7,133 nt of DNA from Acidimicrobiales bacterium (GCA_030044045.1 JASHWO010000019.1:1-7133), one strand, 5' to 3'; positions 1-6,778 are shown, counted from the first letter of the stretch. Notes: generated by a model not told the origin, from the letters alone. Numbers and translations are program-made.

Positions 1-574
1 GCCGGTGCCGGTGCCCGCCTGGTTCGCCGGCACGGCGCAGCACTCCACGCCGCGCCAGGTGGTCCTGACCTTCCCGCCACCGGCCGTCGGCGGCTCGACC
101 ATGGCCTGGCAGGCGCTGGCCCGCATGCCGTTCGACCAGGCCACCGGGGCCGGGCCCGGGAGCGTGGCCCAGCGGGCGGGGGCCGAGCGGGCCGGGCAGG
201 AGATCCTGACCGCCGCCGCCTCCCTCTTCCCCACCCTGGCCAAGCCCACGCCGGCCGACGTGGCCGCCGTCCGCCGCGCCGTCGCCGGTTGGGGCGTGAC
301 CGAGGTGGTGGTCCCCGATCCCGGCGCGCTGGTGCCCCGGGTCGACCGGGCCGACGGCACGGCCTGGGCGTTGGGCCTGTTCACCCTGGCGCTGGGGCGG
401 GCGCCGGCGTGGCAGTCCGGCGCCTGGGTGTGGTCGGGGACGCAGCATCCGGCGGCGCAGCGGGCGATCACCCGCGACCAGTTCCTCGGCTGCACCGCCC
501 CGTCTCGATACGCCCGGCCGTCGCGCCTGGCCGTGCCCGACTGCGTGCTGGCCGCCTCGCGGATGGTGGGGTGA
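1..574 (+). CDS. C-terminal part of a large membrane protein (partial, 5' end outside window)
   Basis: The reading frame is open from the left edge (first whole codon at base 2) to a TGA at 572-574, about 190 codons. The visible part has no membrane segment. It starts with a beta-strand-like VVLTFPPPA stretch followed by MAWQALARMPF, and later has AVRRAVAGWGVTEVVVPDPG, WALGLFTLALGR and a tryptophan-rich WQSGAWVW. From memory, this pattern (a hydrophobic strand, then an M-x-WQA segment, then a GVT-VVVPD strand) is typical of the soluble C-terminal domain after many membrane helices in GT-C-like actinobacterial proteins. An envelope glycosyltransferase-like role is therefore inferred, not shown. 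The GTG at 5 is probably internal, because the frame runs off the edge and the sequence begins mid-fold. The next gene on this strand starts 62 bp downstream. Confidence 0.6.
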   Translation, partial: PVPVPAWFAGTAQHSTPRQVVLTFPPPAVGGSTMAWQALARMPFDQATGAGPGSVAQRAGAERAGQEILTAAASLFPTLAKPTPADVAAVRRAVAGWGVTEVVVPDPGALVPRVDRADGTAWALGLFTLALGRAPAWQSGAWVWSGTQHPAAQRAITRDQFLGCTAPSRYARPSRLAVPDCVLAASRMVG

Positions 575-623
575 GCGGGCGGGCGGACAGGGCGACACCG
601 GACACGGCGGCGCGCCAGGACGT

Positions 624-630
624 GGGAGGA
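624..630 (+). promoter_or_regulatory. Ribosome binding site of the GNAT gene
   Basis: GGGAGGA lies six bases before the ATG at 637. It is one of the few good Shine-Dalgarno matches in the window. It fixes this start over the much longer open frame that extends back to 289 through the preceding gene. Confidence 0.75.
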
Positions 631-636
631 TCGTGC

Positions 637-1287
637 ATGCCGAACCCTCACTGGCCTCTTTTCGACCTCCGGGTGACGACGCCTCGGCTCGAGATCCGGC
701 TCCCGACGGACGACGAGCTCTACCAGTTGCTGGAGGTGACCGACACCGGCATCCACGACCCGGGCACGATGCCGTTCCAGGTTGCCTGGACCGACGTGAC
801 CCCTCCTTCCCTCCGCCGCCGCCAGTCGCTGCAGTGGTGGTGGTCGCAGCGGGCGCGCTGGCAACCGGAGGACTGGGCGTTCACCGGCGCGGTGTTCGTG
901 GACGGACGGCCGGTCGGCGTGCAGGATCTCGGAGCCGTCGGGTTCGCCGGACGGCGGGTGGTGTCGACCGGATCGTGGCTCGGCCGGGCACACCAGGGCC
1001 GAGGGCTCGGGAAGGAGATGCGGGCTGCCATCCTCCATCTCGCCTTCGACGGACTGGGTGCCCTCGAAGCCCATACCGCCGCCTTCGCCGACAACGGCCC
1101 GTCGCTCGGCGTGACTCGGGCCTTGGGCTACGCCGAGAACGGGCACCAGGTGCTCCTCCGCCGAGGCGAGCCGGCCCGCCTCGTCAACTTCTGCCTCGAC
1201 CGCGCCGCCTGGAGGTCGCGGCGGCGGTCGGACATCACGATCAGCGGGGTCGAGCCGTGCCGGGAGCTGTTCGGTTTGGACTCCTGA
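637..1287 (+). CDS. GNAT family N-acetyltransferase (RimJ/RimL-like)
   Basis: A 216-residue protein that should transfer an acetyl group from acetyl-CoA to an amine, either a protein N-terminus or a small molecule; the substrate cannot be told. It opens with a RimJ/RimL-type segment, TTPRLEIRLPTDDEL (residues 14-28). A strand-rich core follows (AFTGAVFVDGRPVGVQDL, about 81-98). The acetyl-CoA pyrophosphate-binding motif A is HQGRGLGKEMR (119-129), matching Q/R-x-x-G-x-G. The C-terminal fold pattern ADNGPSLGVTRALGY (141-155) has the Asn-Ser-x-(8)-GF/Y character usual in this family. The start follows a good GGGAGGA site. The tail after about 185 (LDRAAWRSRRRSDI onward) is basic and somewhat longer than in typical members. 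The gene is cytoplasmic and lies on the same strand as its left neighbour. Nothing else ties the two functionally. Confidence 0.88.
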   Translation: MPNPHWPLFDLRVTTPRLEIRLPTDDELYQLLEVTDTGIHDPGTMPFQVAWTDVTPPSLRRRQSLQWWWSQRARWQPEDWAFTGAVFVDGRPVGVQDLGAVGFAGRRVVSTGSWLGRAHQGRGLGKEMRAAILHLAFDGLGALEAHTAAFADNGPSLGVTRALGYAENGHQVLLRRGEPARLVNFCLDRAAWRSRRRSDITISGVEPCRELFGLDS

Positions 1288-1403
1288 CCTCGACCGGTGC
1301 CCGTCGTCCGCAGGCGCTCCATGACCACTGACACCAAGCGCTGGCGGAGCTCACGGCCGGCCGCTTCCGGTAGCGCCTCGTCCGCCATCTCTCCGTAGTC
1401 CAT
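1128..1403 (-). CDS. Possible small antisense ORF or gene remnant
   Basis: A 91-codon frame runs leftwards from ATG at 1403 to TAG at 1128-1130. The ATG is preceded on its own strand by AGGAAG with a 7-base gap, a better ribosome site than most real genes here have. The first 30 or so residues look protein-like: acidic, then an amphipathic helix such as GRELRQRLVSVVMERLR (residues 15-31). From about residue 40 the frame is antisense to the GNAT 3' end and turns into low-quality Arg/Ser/Pro-rich sequence. It could be the surviving 5' end of a decayed gene, a real short protein, or chance. I do not recognise a family. An alternative internal ATG lies at 1388. Confidence 0.2.
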   Translation of the reverse strand: MDYGEMADEALPEAAGRELRQRLVSVVMERLRTTGTGRGQESKPNSSRHGSTPLIVMSDRRRDLQAARSRQKLTRRAGSPRRRSTWCPFSA

Positions 1404-1453
1404 TCTCAGTCTTCCTGGTGCCTCGTGATACACCTCTCTGTCATCATGGCCCC
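1288..1453. other. Spacer between GNAT and HNH genes with an imperfect inverted repeat
   Basis: The right half (about 1385-1450) is clearly richer in A/T than the flanking genes and probably carries the promoter of the HNH gene, but I cannot pick a convincing -10/-35 pair. Bases 1338-1342 (GCGCT) can pair with 1372-1376 (AGCGC), and 1345-1348 with 1366-1369, around a loop holding the palindrome GGCCGGCC. This is a possible weak terminator for the GNAT gene, with no T-tract. Confidence 0.3.
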
Positions 1454-2653
1454 ATGGAGTTGCTGGCCGAGATGGAGGCCCACGTGGACGCCGTCCGCAA
1501 GGCGGTGGCCGGGCTCTGCCCCGACACGCTGGGCGGCTCCGACGCCGCCCGGGTGGTCGCCCTCGGCGTCGCCGTCGAGCGGCTCGGGGCTTCGATGCGC
1601 ACCTGCTTCGCCCGGCGGGTGACACAGACCCGCACCTACGAGCGCACCGGCCACCGCTCGGCCGCCACCTGGCTGGCCCAGGTCTCCGGCGAACCGGTGG
1701 GGAGGGCCCGCGGCGTGCTCGAGACCGCCGGGCACCTGGCCGAGGCCCCCGAGGTGGCGCAGGCCTTCGCCACCGGTCAGCTCTCGCTCTCCCAGGCCCA
1801 GGTGGCCGCCGAGGCCGGGGCCCTCGATCCCTCGGCCCAAGGTGCCCTGGTGCGCTCTGCGACCGGGGGTGGGTCGTTCCAGGAGCTGAGGGACCAGGCG
1901 GCCCGCGTCAAGCGCCGCCACTACGGCGAGGCGGACCTCGCGCGTAAGGAGGCCCGGGCCCACCGCGGGCGCTATGTCAGGACCTGGCAACCCGAGGTGG
2001 GCGGGATGCGCCTGGAGGCCTGGCTGCCGACGGCCGAGGGAGCCAAGATCCGCGCCGTGCTCGACCAAGAAGCCGACCGGGTGTTCCACGAGGCCCGCAA
2101 GGCCGGGCGCCGTGAGCCGCCCGAGCGCTACCTGGCCGACGCCTTGGTGCGGGTGGTGACCGGCAAAGGCGGGGAACGTCCCAGCACCCAGGTGACCCTG
2201 CGGGTCGATGCCACAGCGCTACGCCGTGGCGAGGTCGACGGCGACGAGGTCTGCGAGATCCCCGGTGTGGGGCCGGTCCCCGTCGCCGTGGCCCGCGACC
2301 TGCTGGGCGACGCCATCTTCCGTGTGGTGGTAACCGAGGGGACCGACGTGCGCACCGTCACCTCGCACCGCCGGACCATCCCAGGCTCCCTGCGCTCGGC
2401 CCTCTACGAGCGGGACCGGACCTGCGCGGTGCCCGGGTGCGGTGCCACCCGGCACCTGGAGATCGACCACCTGGTCGACTTCGCCTGGGGGGGACCGACC
2501 GAGCTTTCGAACCTCGCCCTGCTCTGCAAGGTCCACCACGCCATGAAGACCCACCAGGGCTTCTACTTGGAAGGCCCGCCCGAGGCCCGGCGCTGGGTCG
2601 GGCCCGACCGGCGGGTCGGGCCTGGTGATCCGGAGCAGGCCAGGGCGGGGTAG
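1454..2653 (+). CDS. DUF222 domain-containing HNH endonuclease (13E12 repeat family type)
   Basis: A 399-residue protein with an N-terminal helical DUF222 region (about 1-290; for example RTYERTGHRSAATWLAQ and LSLSQAQVAAEAG) and a C-terminal zinc-bound HNH nuclease. The HNH part has the pair CAVPGC (residues 324-329), then EIDHLVDFAWGG with Asp338/His339, Asn353 in LSNLALLC, Cys358, and the final HH at 361-362. All expected metal and catalytic positions are present, so the nuclease looks intact. Such genes are abundant and multicopy in Actinobacteria, and their biological role is largely unknown. The frame could extend to GTG 1418, but ATG 1454 begins the usual MELLAEME-like helix. Neither start has a Shine-Dalgarno, so leaderless translation is possible. 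The 3' end overlaps the convergent YfhO gene by 91 bp and carries a strong hairpin. A homing or mobile origin cannot be shown. Confidence 0.9.
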   Translation: MELLAEMEAHVDAVRKAVAGLCPDTLGGSDAARVVALGVAVERLGASMRTCFARRVTQTRTYERTGHRSAATWLAQVSGEPVGRARGVLETAGHLAEAPEVAQAFATGQLSLSQAQVAAEAGALDPSAQGALVRSATGGGSFQELRDQAARVKRRHYGEADLARKEARAHRGRYVRTWQPEVGGMRLEAWLPTAEGAKIRAVLDQEADRVFHEARKAGRREPPERYLADALVRVVTGKGGERPSTQVTLRVDATALRRGEVDGDEVCEIPGVGPVPVAVARDLLGDAIFRVVVTEGTDVRTVTSHRRTIPGSLRSALYERDRTCAVPGCGATRHLEIDHLVDFAWGGPTELSNLALLCKVHHAMKTHQGFYLEGPPEARRWVGPDRRVGPGDPEQARAG

Positions 2654-5316
2654 GTGGTGCCCGGTTGGCTGCGCTCGACAGCGCGCGGCCGGCTCGGGGT
2701 CGATCGGGCATGCCGGCCTCTAGACCCGCCACCGGCCTGGCCACGGCGTCGCCGGCGGCGGCGCACGACCTCCCAGGCCACGGCGGCGGCCAGGAGCACC
2801 GCCGCCGCCAGGCTCAGCTCCCAGCCTTCCCGGAAGCTCGACGGGTCGTAGGTGAACACGATGTGGTCGGTGCCAGCTGGCACGGCCACGCCCCGGAGCA
2901 GGTAGTCCACCTCGGAGATCGGCTCCGGACGCCCGTTGACCGTGACCTGCCACCCCGGGTAGAAGGTGTCGGACAGCACCAGCTCCGAGGCCCGGTCGGC
3001 GTGGGCGGTGATCGCCACCCGCTCGGCGCCGTACGAGGTGATGTGGGCTGAGCCCCCGGAGCCGCCCCTGGCCAAGCCCGGCAGCCGGTGCCCGGTGAGC
3101 ACCACCCGCCGGGGGTCGAAGCCGGCCGACCCCACCACCGAGAGCTGCCGGGACCCGCTGGGCACCACCTCCTGCCCGGTGACCAGCCAGGTGCGGGGCA
3201 GTGCCGACGGGTTGCGGTAGATCACGGCGTCGGGCCCGTCGTAGGCCACGGTCAGGCCGGGCACGTTCGGCGGCGGCTCGTGTTTCTCCTCCAGGATGTC
3301 GGTCACGCCGAACAGGGACAGCACCCGCATGGTCGACGCCGGCAGCGTGTTGTAGACGGTGAGCGGCACGGTCGGCGTGTCCAGCGGCAGCAACGGCGAC
3401 GGCGGCGCCACGTAGCGCTGCCACAGGTTGCCGAAGCGGGTGATGACCGGCAGGTCGTAGCCGCGCAGGTCGTAGAGCCGGTACCGCACGTTCACGTCCG
3501 GTGGCAGTGGCACCACCGTGTTGTACGGCGTGATGGCCACGTAGCGGGCCGTGCCCTGCCGCTGCAGGTAGCGGATGGCCGGGGTGGCCGGCTGCACGGC
3601 GTGCGACTGGGGGATGGCCGGGTTGTAGCCCATGCCCGCCTGGAACAGGTCGCCCACCACCAGGCACACCGCCAGCAGGGCGAAGATCCGCACCGGGAGC
3701 TTCCCGGCCAACCGCAGCAGCAGCAGCCCCACGGCCACCAGTGCCACCGTGCACCAGGTGACCAGCGCCGCCAGCCGCACGATGGCCACCACGTGTGAGG
3801 CGTGAGGCAGCGGGTTCTGGGCGAAGAACCACGAGATGTCCACCGCCCGCCGCAAGAACCGCAACGAGCTCCCCCGGGTGGCGGCCACCACGACCACCGG
3901 CAGGAGCAGCAGCCCCACGGCCACCCCGCCGGCCGCCCGCGCCTGGCGGCGGCTCGGCCGGCGCCGGACCAGGTCGTCCAGCCCCCACCCGGCCAGCAGG
4001 CCCACGCACAGCAGGTAGACGATGGTCAGGCGGTCGAGGTAGGTGTCGTCCAGCCCCGGGGTCTTGCCGGCGATGGCGAAGAACGGCTGGATGCCCAGCA
4101 CCACCAGCACGCTCACCACGGCTACCACGGCCAGCACCACCCGCTCGACCCGAGGCCGGAACAGGGCCACCACGGCCAGCATCAGCGGCAGCGCCCCGGC
4201 GTAGAAGGCGGTCTCGACCGTGAAGGTGCCCGGGAAGTACGTGGGGAGAAAGGCGGCGAAGACGTCCCGCTCCGGCACGTGGACCCCGGACCGCGGCCGC
4301 GCCGTCAGTGTGGCCGAGTGCCGCAGTAGCTCCAGGAACGGGAGGATGGCCACCGCGGCCAGCGCCGTTCCCACGACCACGGCCGCCACCAGGGCCATCA
4401 GCGGTCGGGGCACGGTCGCCGCCAGGGCCCGCAGCCGCGAGGTGCCCCGTCGCCCGGCCTCGGCCAGCGCGGCCGCCACCCCACCACCGGCGCCCTGCAG
4501 CATGCGCAGCACGAACCAGCCGGCCACGGCGAAGAAGGCGTAGACGCTCGACTCGGGATGGCCGCCGAACCACTGCAGGGCCACCACCACGGCCAGGCCG
4601 GCGGCCGGCAGCACCCCCGGCCGACGCACCAGCCGTTCGGTGGCCAGGAGCATCCAGGGGATGAGCGGGAACACGTTGGTGAGGGGCCAGGGGATCCAGG
4701 CGACCATGAACAGCCCGAAGCCGAAGACCAGCCCGGCCAGGAAGGCGCCGGCCAGCCCGGTCCGCAAGGCCCGGGACAGGAGGTAGGTGCCCATGGCGGC
4801 GACGACCACCTTCATCAGGGCGATCACCCCGAGCGACCACCAGAAAGGCAGGACGTAGGCCGGCAGGCTGAAGGGGGAGAAGATGGCCGACTGCATGTCG
4901 GCCAGGAACGGCATCCCGCCCATGATGTAGGGGTCCCACAACGGGATGTGCGGGAGCTGCGACGCGGTGTACTGGAGGAACGGCTCGAACACGGTCACGC
5001 CGTCCACCAGTTGCGGGTTGGAGCCCACTGAGTGAGGGTGGAGGCTCTGGATGGGGAGGCCCTTGGGGATGGCCGTGTTCCAGGGGGCGGCGTTCCACAG
5101 GTAGTCGGCGGCCGAGACGGTGTGGCCGGGCAGCAGCCCGGGCCAGAAGAAGATCACCCCGAGGACCACGTAGGCCCCCAGCACGGCCAGTGCCGGGTGG
5201 GCGATGACCCACCCCCTGATCCCCCGCCGCGTGCCGTGGCCGGCGCCCCGGGCCGGGCCGAGATCCGCGCGCTCGGGCGGCGCGGACAGCGCGTCCCGGT
5301 GCATAAGCGGGCTCAT
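2563..5316 (-). CDS. YfhO-family polytopic membrane protein (GT-C-like, probable envelope glycosyltransferase)
   Basis: A 917-residue membrane protein. After an Arg-rich N-terminus the first membrane helix is at about 39-62. The loop at about 111-150 has EPFLQYTASQLPHIPLWDPY then GGMPFLADMQSAIFSPFS, matching the YfhO/GT-C pattern in which an acidic loop is followed by PLW-P-GxP-A-Q. Further marks are FGGHPESS, roughly ten or more additional helices, and DLFQAGMGYNP. Near the C-terminus an extracytoplasmic domain carries the hallmark SDTFYPGWQVTVNG, then a last helix at about 829-848. Known relatives (Bacillus YfhO, Listeria GtlB) are needed for lipoteichoic acid glycosylation; the acceptor here is unknown. 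The Arg run RRRRRRR and about 60 disordered Pro/Ser/Arg-rich residues after the last helix are unusual and run into the HNH gene. Other possible starts are TTG 5325 and ATG 5304; none has a ribosome site. Confidence 0.9.
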   Translation of the reverse strand: MSPLMHRDALSAPPERADLGPARGAGHGTRRGIRGWVIAHPALAVLGAYVVLGVIFFWPGLLPGHTVSAADYLWNAAPWNTAIPKGLPIQSLHPHSVGSNPQLVDGVTVFEPFLQYTASQLPHIPLWDPYIMGGMPFLADMQSAIFSPFSLPAYVLPFWWSLGVIALMKVVVAAMGTYLLSRALRTGLAGAFLAGLVFGFGLFMVAWIPWPLTNVFPLIPWMLLATERLVRRPGVLPAAGLAVVVALQWFGGHPESSVYAFFAVAGWFVLRMLQGAGGGVAAALAEAGRRGTSRLRALAATVPRPLMALVAAVVVGTALAAVAILPFLELLRHSATLTARPRSGVHVPERDVFAAFLPTYFPGTFTVETAFYAGALPLMLAVVALFRPRVERVVLAVVAVVSVLVVLGIQPFFAIAGKTPGLDDTYLDRLTIVYLLCVGLLAGWGLDDLVRRRPSRRQARAAGGVAVGLLLLPVVVVAATRGSSLRFLRRAVDISWFFAQNPLPHASHVVAIVRLAALVTWCTVALVAVGLLLLRLAGKLPVRIFALLAVCLVVGDLFQAGMGYNPAIPQSHAVQPATPAIRYLQRQGTARYVAITPYNTVVPLPPDVNVRYRLYDLRGYDLPVITRFGNLWQRYVAPPSPLLPLDTPTVPLTVYNTLPASTMRVLSLFGVTDILEEKHEPPPNVPGLTVAYDGPDAVIYRNPSALPRTWLVTGQEVVPSGSRQLSVVGSAGFDPRRVVLTGHRLPGLARGGSGGSAHITSYGAERVAITAHADRASELVLSDTFYPGWQVTVNGRPEPISEVDYLLRGVAVPAGTDHIVFTYDPSSFREGWELSLAAAVLLAAAVAWEVVRRRRRRRGQAGGGSRGRHARSTPSRPRAVERSQPGTTYPALACSGSPGPTRRSGPTQRRASGGPSK
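2601..2622. terminator. Hairpin in the convergent gene overlap, possible bidirectional terminator
   Basis: Bases 2601-2609 (GGCCCGACC) are exactly complementary to 2614-2622 (GGTCGGGCC) around a 4-base loop at 2610-2613, giving a perfect 9-bp, mostly G-C stem. A competing 14-bp perfect palindrome lies at 2596-2609. The hairpin sits inside the last codons of the HNH gene and inside the C-terminal tail codons of the YfhO gene, where two convergent transcripts would meet. There is no T-tract on either side. It could instead be a coding by-product of the repeated VGPDRRVGP residues. Confidence 0.4.
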
Positions 5317-5317
5317 G
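5314..5317. other. Divergent start-codon junction: two ATGs sharing CATG
   Basis: The minus-strand ATG (5316-5314) of the YfhO gene and the plus-strand ATG (5315-5317) of the methyltransferase overlap by two bases within one CATG. No non-coding DNA remains between the divergent genes, so any promoter or ribosome site for one lies inside the other's coding sequence. No Shine-Dalgarno is visible on either side. Leftward, TGTAGT (5332-5327) lies eight bases before the YfhO ATG and is a fair -10-like match for leaderless transcription. If the YfhO protein begins instead at ATG 5304, the genes are separated by ten bases. Confidence 0.55.
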
Positions 5318-6076
5318 GTAGCCAACTACAGTCCGGTCGTGGACGAGGCGGCCTACGCCGAGATGTACGAGCTGGAGGACGAGCACTGGTGGTTCCGGGG
5401 CCGTCGGGCCGTGCTCTGGGCCCTCCTCCGCTGCGCCGAGCTCCCGGCCCGGCCCCGCATCCTCGACGCCGGCTGCGGCACGGGACGGAACCTAGTGGAT
5501 CTGGCCCCGCTGGGACCGGTGGCCGGGGTGGACCCCTCGGCCCACGCCGTGGCCTTCTGCCGGGCGCGGGGGCTGGACGGGGTGCGCCGGGCCGGGCTGG
5601 ACGCCCTCCCCTTCGACGACGGCGCCTTCGACCTGTTGCTGGCCTGCGACGTGATCGAGCACGTCCCGGATCCGGTCGGCGCCCTGGCCGAGCTGCGCCG
5701 GGTGGCCGCGCCCGGGGCCCACCTCCTGGTGACCGTGCCGGCGTACCAGTGGATGTGGACCGACCACGACGTCCAGCTCCACCACCTCCGGCGCTACACC
5801 CTCGGCCGCCTCCGCCAGGAGATCGGGGCGGCCGGCTGGGAGCCGGTGCGGGCCACCTACTTCAACTCGTTGCTACTGCCCGTGGCCGCCGCCGCCCGCC
5901 GGGCCGACCGCCGCCGGGCCGGCGGCGGTCGGGCGGGCCGGACCGATCTCGACCGCACCCCCGCCGGGCTGAACGGGCTGTTGTCACTGCCCATGCGGCT
6001 GGAAGCGGCGCTGGTGGCCCGGGGCGCCCGCCTGCCGGCCGGGGTCTCCCTGGGCATACGCTGCCGCAATCCCTGA
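5315..6076 (+). CDS. Class I SAM-dependent methyltransferase
   Basis: A 253-residue Rossmann-fold methyltransferase. It begins with the family-typical YAEMYELEDEHWWFRGRR (residues 14-31). The SAM-binding motif I is ILDAGCGTGRNL (49-60). Motif II is GVDPS (71-75), with the acidic residue that binds the SAM ribose. Post-motif segments are ALPFDDGAFDLLLACDVIEHVPDP (97-120, split here by domain) and VPAYQWMWTDHD...HHLRRYT (141-162). The last, an aromatic-D/E-HD-x(4)-H-x-RRYT pattern, marks a subgroup often found beside polyprenyl-phosphate glycosyltransferases, which fits the YfhO neighbour. The substrate is unknown; a lipid-linked or envelope glycan is inferred. It is probably cytoplasmic, with a weakly hydrophobic stretch near 185-195. 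The ATG is chosen because the conserved part starts 13 residues later; the frame stays open back to 5204 inside the YfhO gene. The next gene is convergent, 84 bp away. Confidence 0.9.
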   Translation: MVANYSPVVDEAAYAEMYELEDEHWWFRGRRAVLWALLRCAELPARPRILDAGCGTGRNLVDLAPLGPVAGVDPSAHAVAFCRARGLDGVRRAGLDALPFDDGAFDLLLACDVIEHVPDPVGALAELRRVAAPGAHLLVTVPAYQWMWTDHDVQLHHLRRYTLGRLRQEIGAAGWEPVRATYFNSLLLPVAAAARRADRRRAGGGRAGRTDLDRTPAGLNGLLSLPMRLEAALVARGARLPAGVSLGIRCRNP

Positions 6077-6133
6077 GCGCCGCGCTACCGGGTTCCTGAC
6101 CTCTTGTTCGCTCCCAGCCATCCCAGGGCGGGG

Positions 6134-6171
6134 CGCCACCTCACTCCGGCAGACGCCACCTCACTCCGGCA
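6134..6171. repeat. Tandem duplication, 18-bp identical units at 20-bp period
   Basis: CGCCACCTCACTCCGGCA occurs at 6134-6151 and again at 6154-6171, separated by two bases. The right copy contains the TetR stop codon (6163-6161) and its last Val-Pro-Glu codons; the left copy lies in the spacer towards the methyltransferase. It looks like a recent slippage duplication. Because 20 is not a multiple of three and the stop comes first, the TetR protein is unchanged. Confidence 0.85.
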
Positions 6172-6778
6172 CCAGTGCGGAGCGCAGGAGGGCCAGCACG
6201 TCGGCCCGCCGCCGGACCAGCGACCGGGCGGTGGGCTCCTCCCCCAGCGCCCGCAACACGTCCACCTCGGTGACCATCCCGATCACCGTGGAGTAGATGG
6301 CCAGCAGCAGCAGGTGGGGGTCGTGGCGCCGCATCTGGCCGGCCTCCATCTCGGCCTCCAGGAAGCTGGATGCCCGGGCCACCAGCGGCTGCAGGGCCGC
6401 CGTCATCTGGGTGGCCGCTGGCGGCCCCAGCCGGGAGACCTCCCGCAGCAGCCCCAGCAGCTCCGGCTGCCGGGCGGACAGGCGGAACACGGCCCGCACC
6501 ACCGCCTCCACCCGGTCCCAGCCGCCGCCGGCCCCGTCCAGGGTCGACTGCAGCACCGCCGCCAGCTCGCCGGCGCTGCGGTCGATCACCGCGGCCAGCA
6601 GGACCTCCTTGCTGGGGAACCAGTAGAGGATGGTCTGCTTGGTGACCTCCAACGAGCCGGCCAGGGCGTCGAGCGACGTGGCCTCGTAGCCGCGGGTCCC
6701 GAAGGAGGCCAGGGCGGCGTCGAGGATGCGCCCGGCGGTGCTGCTCCCCACCTGGCGCGTGCTCTCCACCCGACGCAT
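6161..6778 (-). CDS. TetR/AcrR family transcriptional regulator
   Basis: A 205-residue repressor-type protein. The N-terminal DNA-binding domain (about 14-60) shows the classic TetR order: AGRILDAALASFGTRGYEATSLDALA, then the helix-turn-helix with recognition helix VTKQTILYWFPSKEVLL (45-61), and the Y-F-x-SK-E-L signature seen here as YWFPSKEVLL. The C-terminal ligand/dimer domain (about 70-205) is helical, with LLLLAIYSTVIGMVTEVDVL (156-175). Its ligand is unknown; given the divergent reductase, an acyl-CoA or fatty acid is a reasonable guess. The ATG at 6778 is chosen because the domain follows directly. A G-rich GGGGGTGG lies rather far upstream, about 12 bases, so the ribosome site is weak. 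The gene ends within a tandem duplication. It probably represses itself through the palindromes in the 71-bp gap. Confidence 0.92.
   Translation of the reverse strand: MRRVESTRQVGSSTAGRILDAALASFGTRGYEATSLDALAGSLEVTKQTILYWFPSKEVLLAAVIDRSAGELAAVLQSTLDGAGGGWDRVEAVVRAVFRLSARQPELLGLLREVSRLGPPAATQMTAALQPLVARASSFLEAEMEAGQMRRHDPHLLLLAIYSTVIGMVTEVDVLRALGEEPTARSLVRRRADVLALLRSALVPE

Noticed and set aside
289..636. Long 5' extension of the GNAT frame
   Set aside because: The extension reads as Arg/Gly/Pro-rich nonsense through the preceding gene. The ATG at 637 has a good ribosome site and begins the family's N-terminus.
718..726. CTCTACCAG matching nine bases of operator 2
   Set aside because: It lies inside the GNAT coding sequence (Leu-Tyr-Gln), with no opposite arm and no promoter context. 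A 9-base match is expected by chance at this scale.
1454..2653. HNH gene as part of a mobile element or intron
   Set aside because: No inverted terminal repeats, target duplications, recombinase or intron structure are visible around it. The family is common as a stand-alone chromosomal gene.
3713..3726. CAG-type trinucleotide run
   Set aside because: It encodes a Leu run in a YfhO membrane helix; codon preference explains it.
2720..5386. 888-codon open frame on the minus strand overlapping the YfhO gene
   Set aside because: It is rich in Gly/Arg/Pro/His with no domains or membrane helices, while the other minus frame encodes a clear YfhO protein. It is a GC-driven shadow.
5032..6099. 355-codon plus-strand frame across the YfhO start and methyltransferase
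   Set aside because: Low-complexity Gly/Arg/Pro translation, out of frame with the methyltransferase motifs.
6077..6160. Terminator between the convergent methyltransferase and TetR genes
   Set aside because: Only weak 4-bp stems (for example 6127-6137) and no T-tract; not enough to call.
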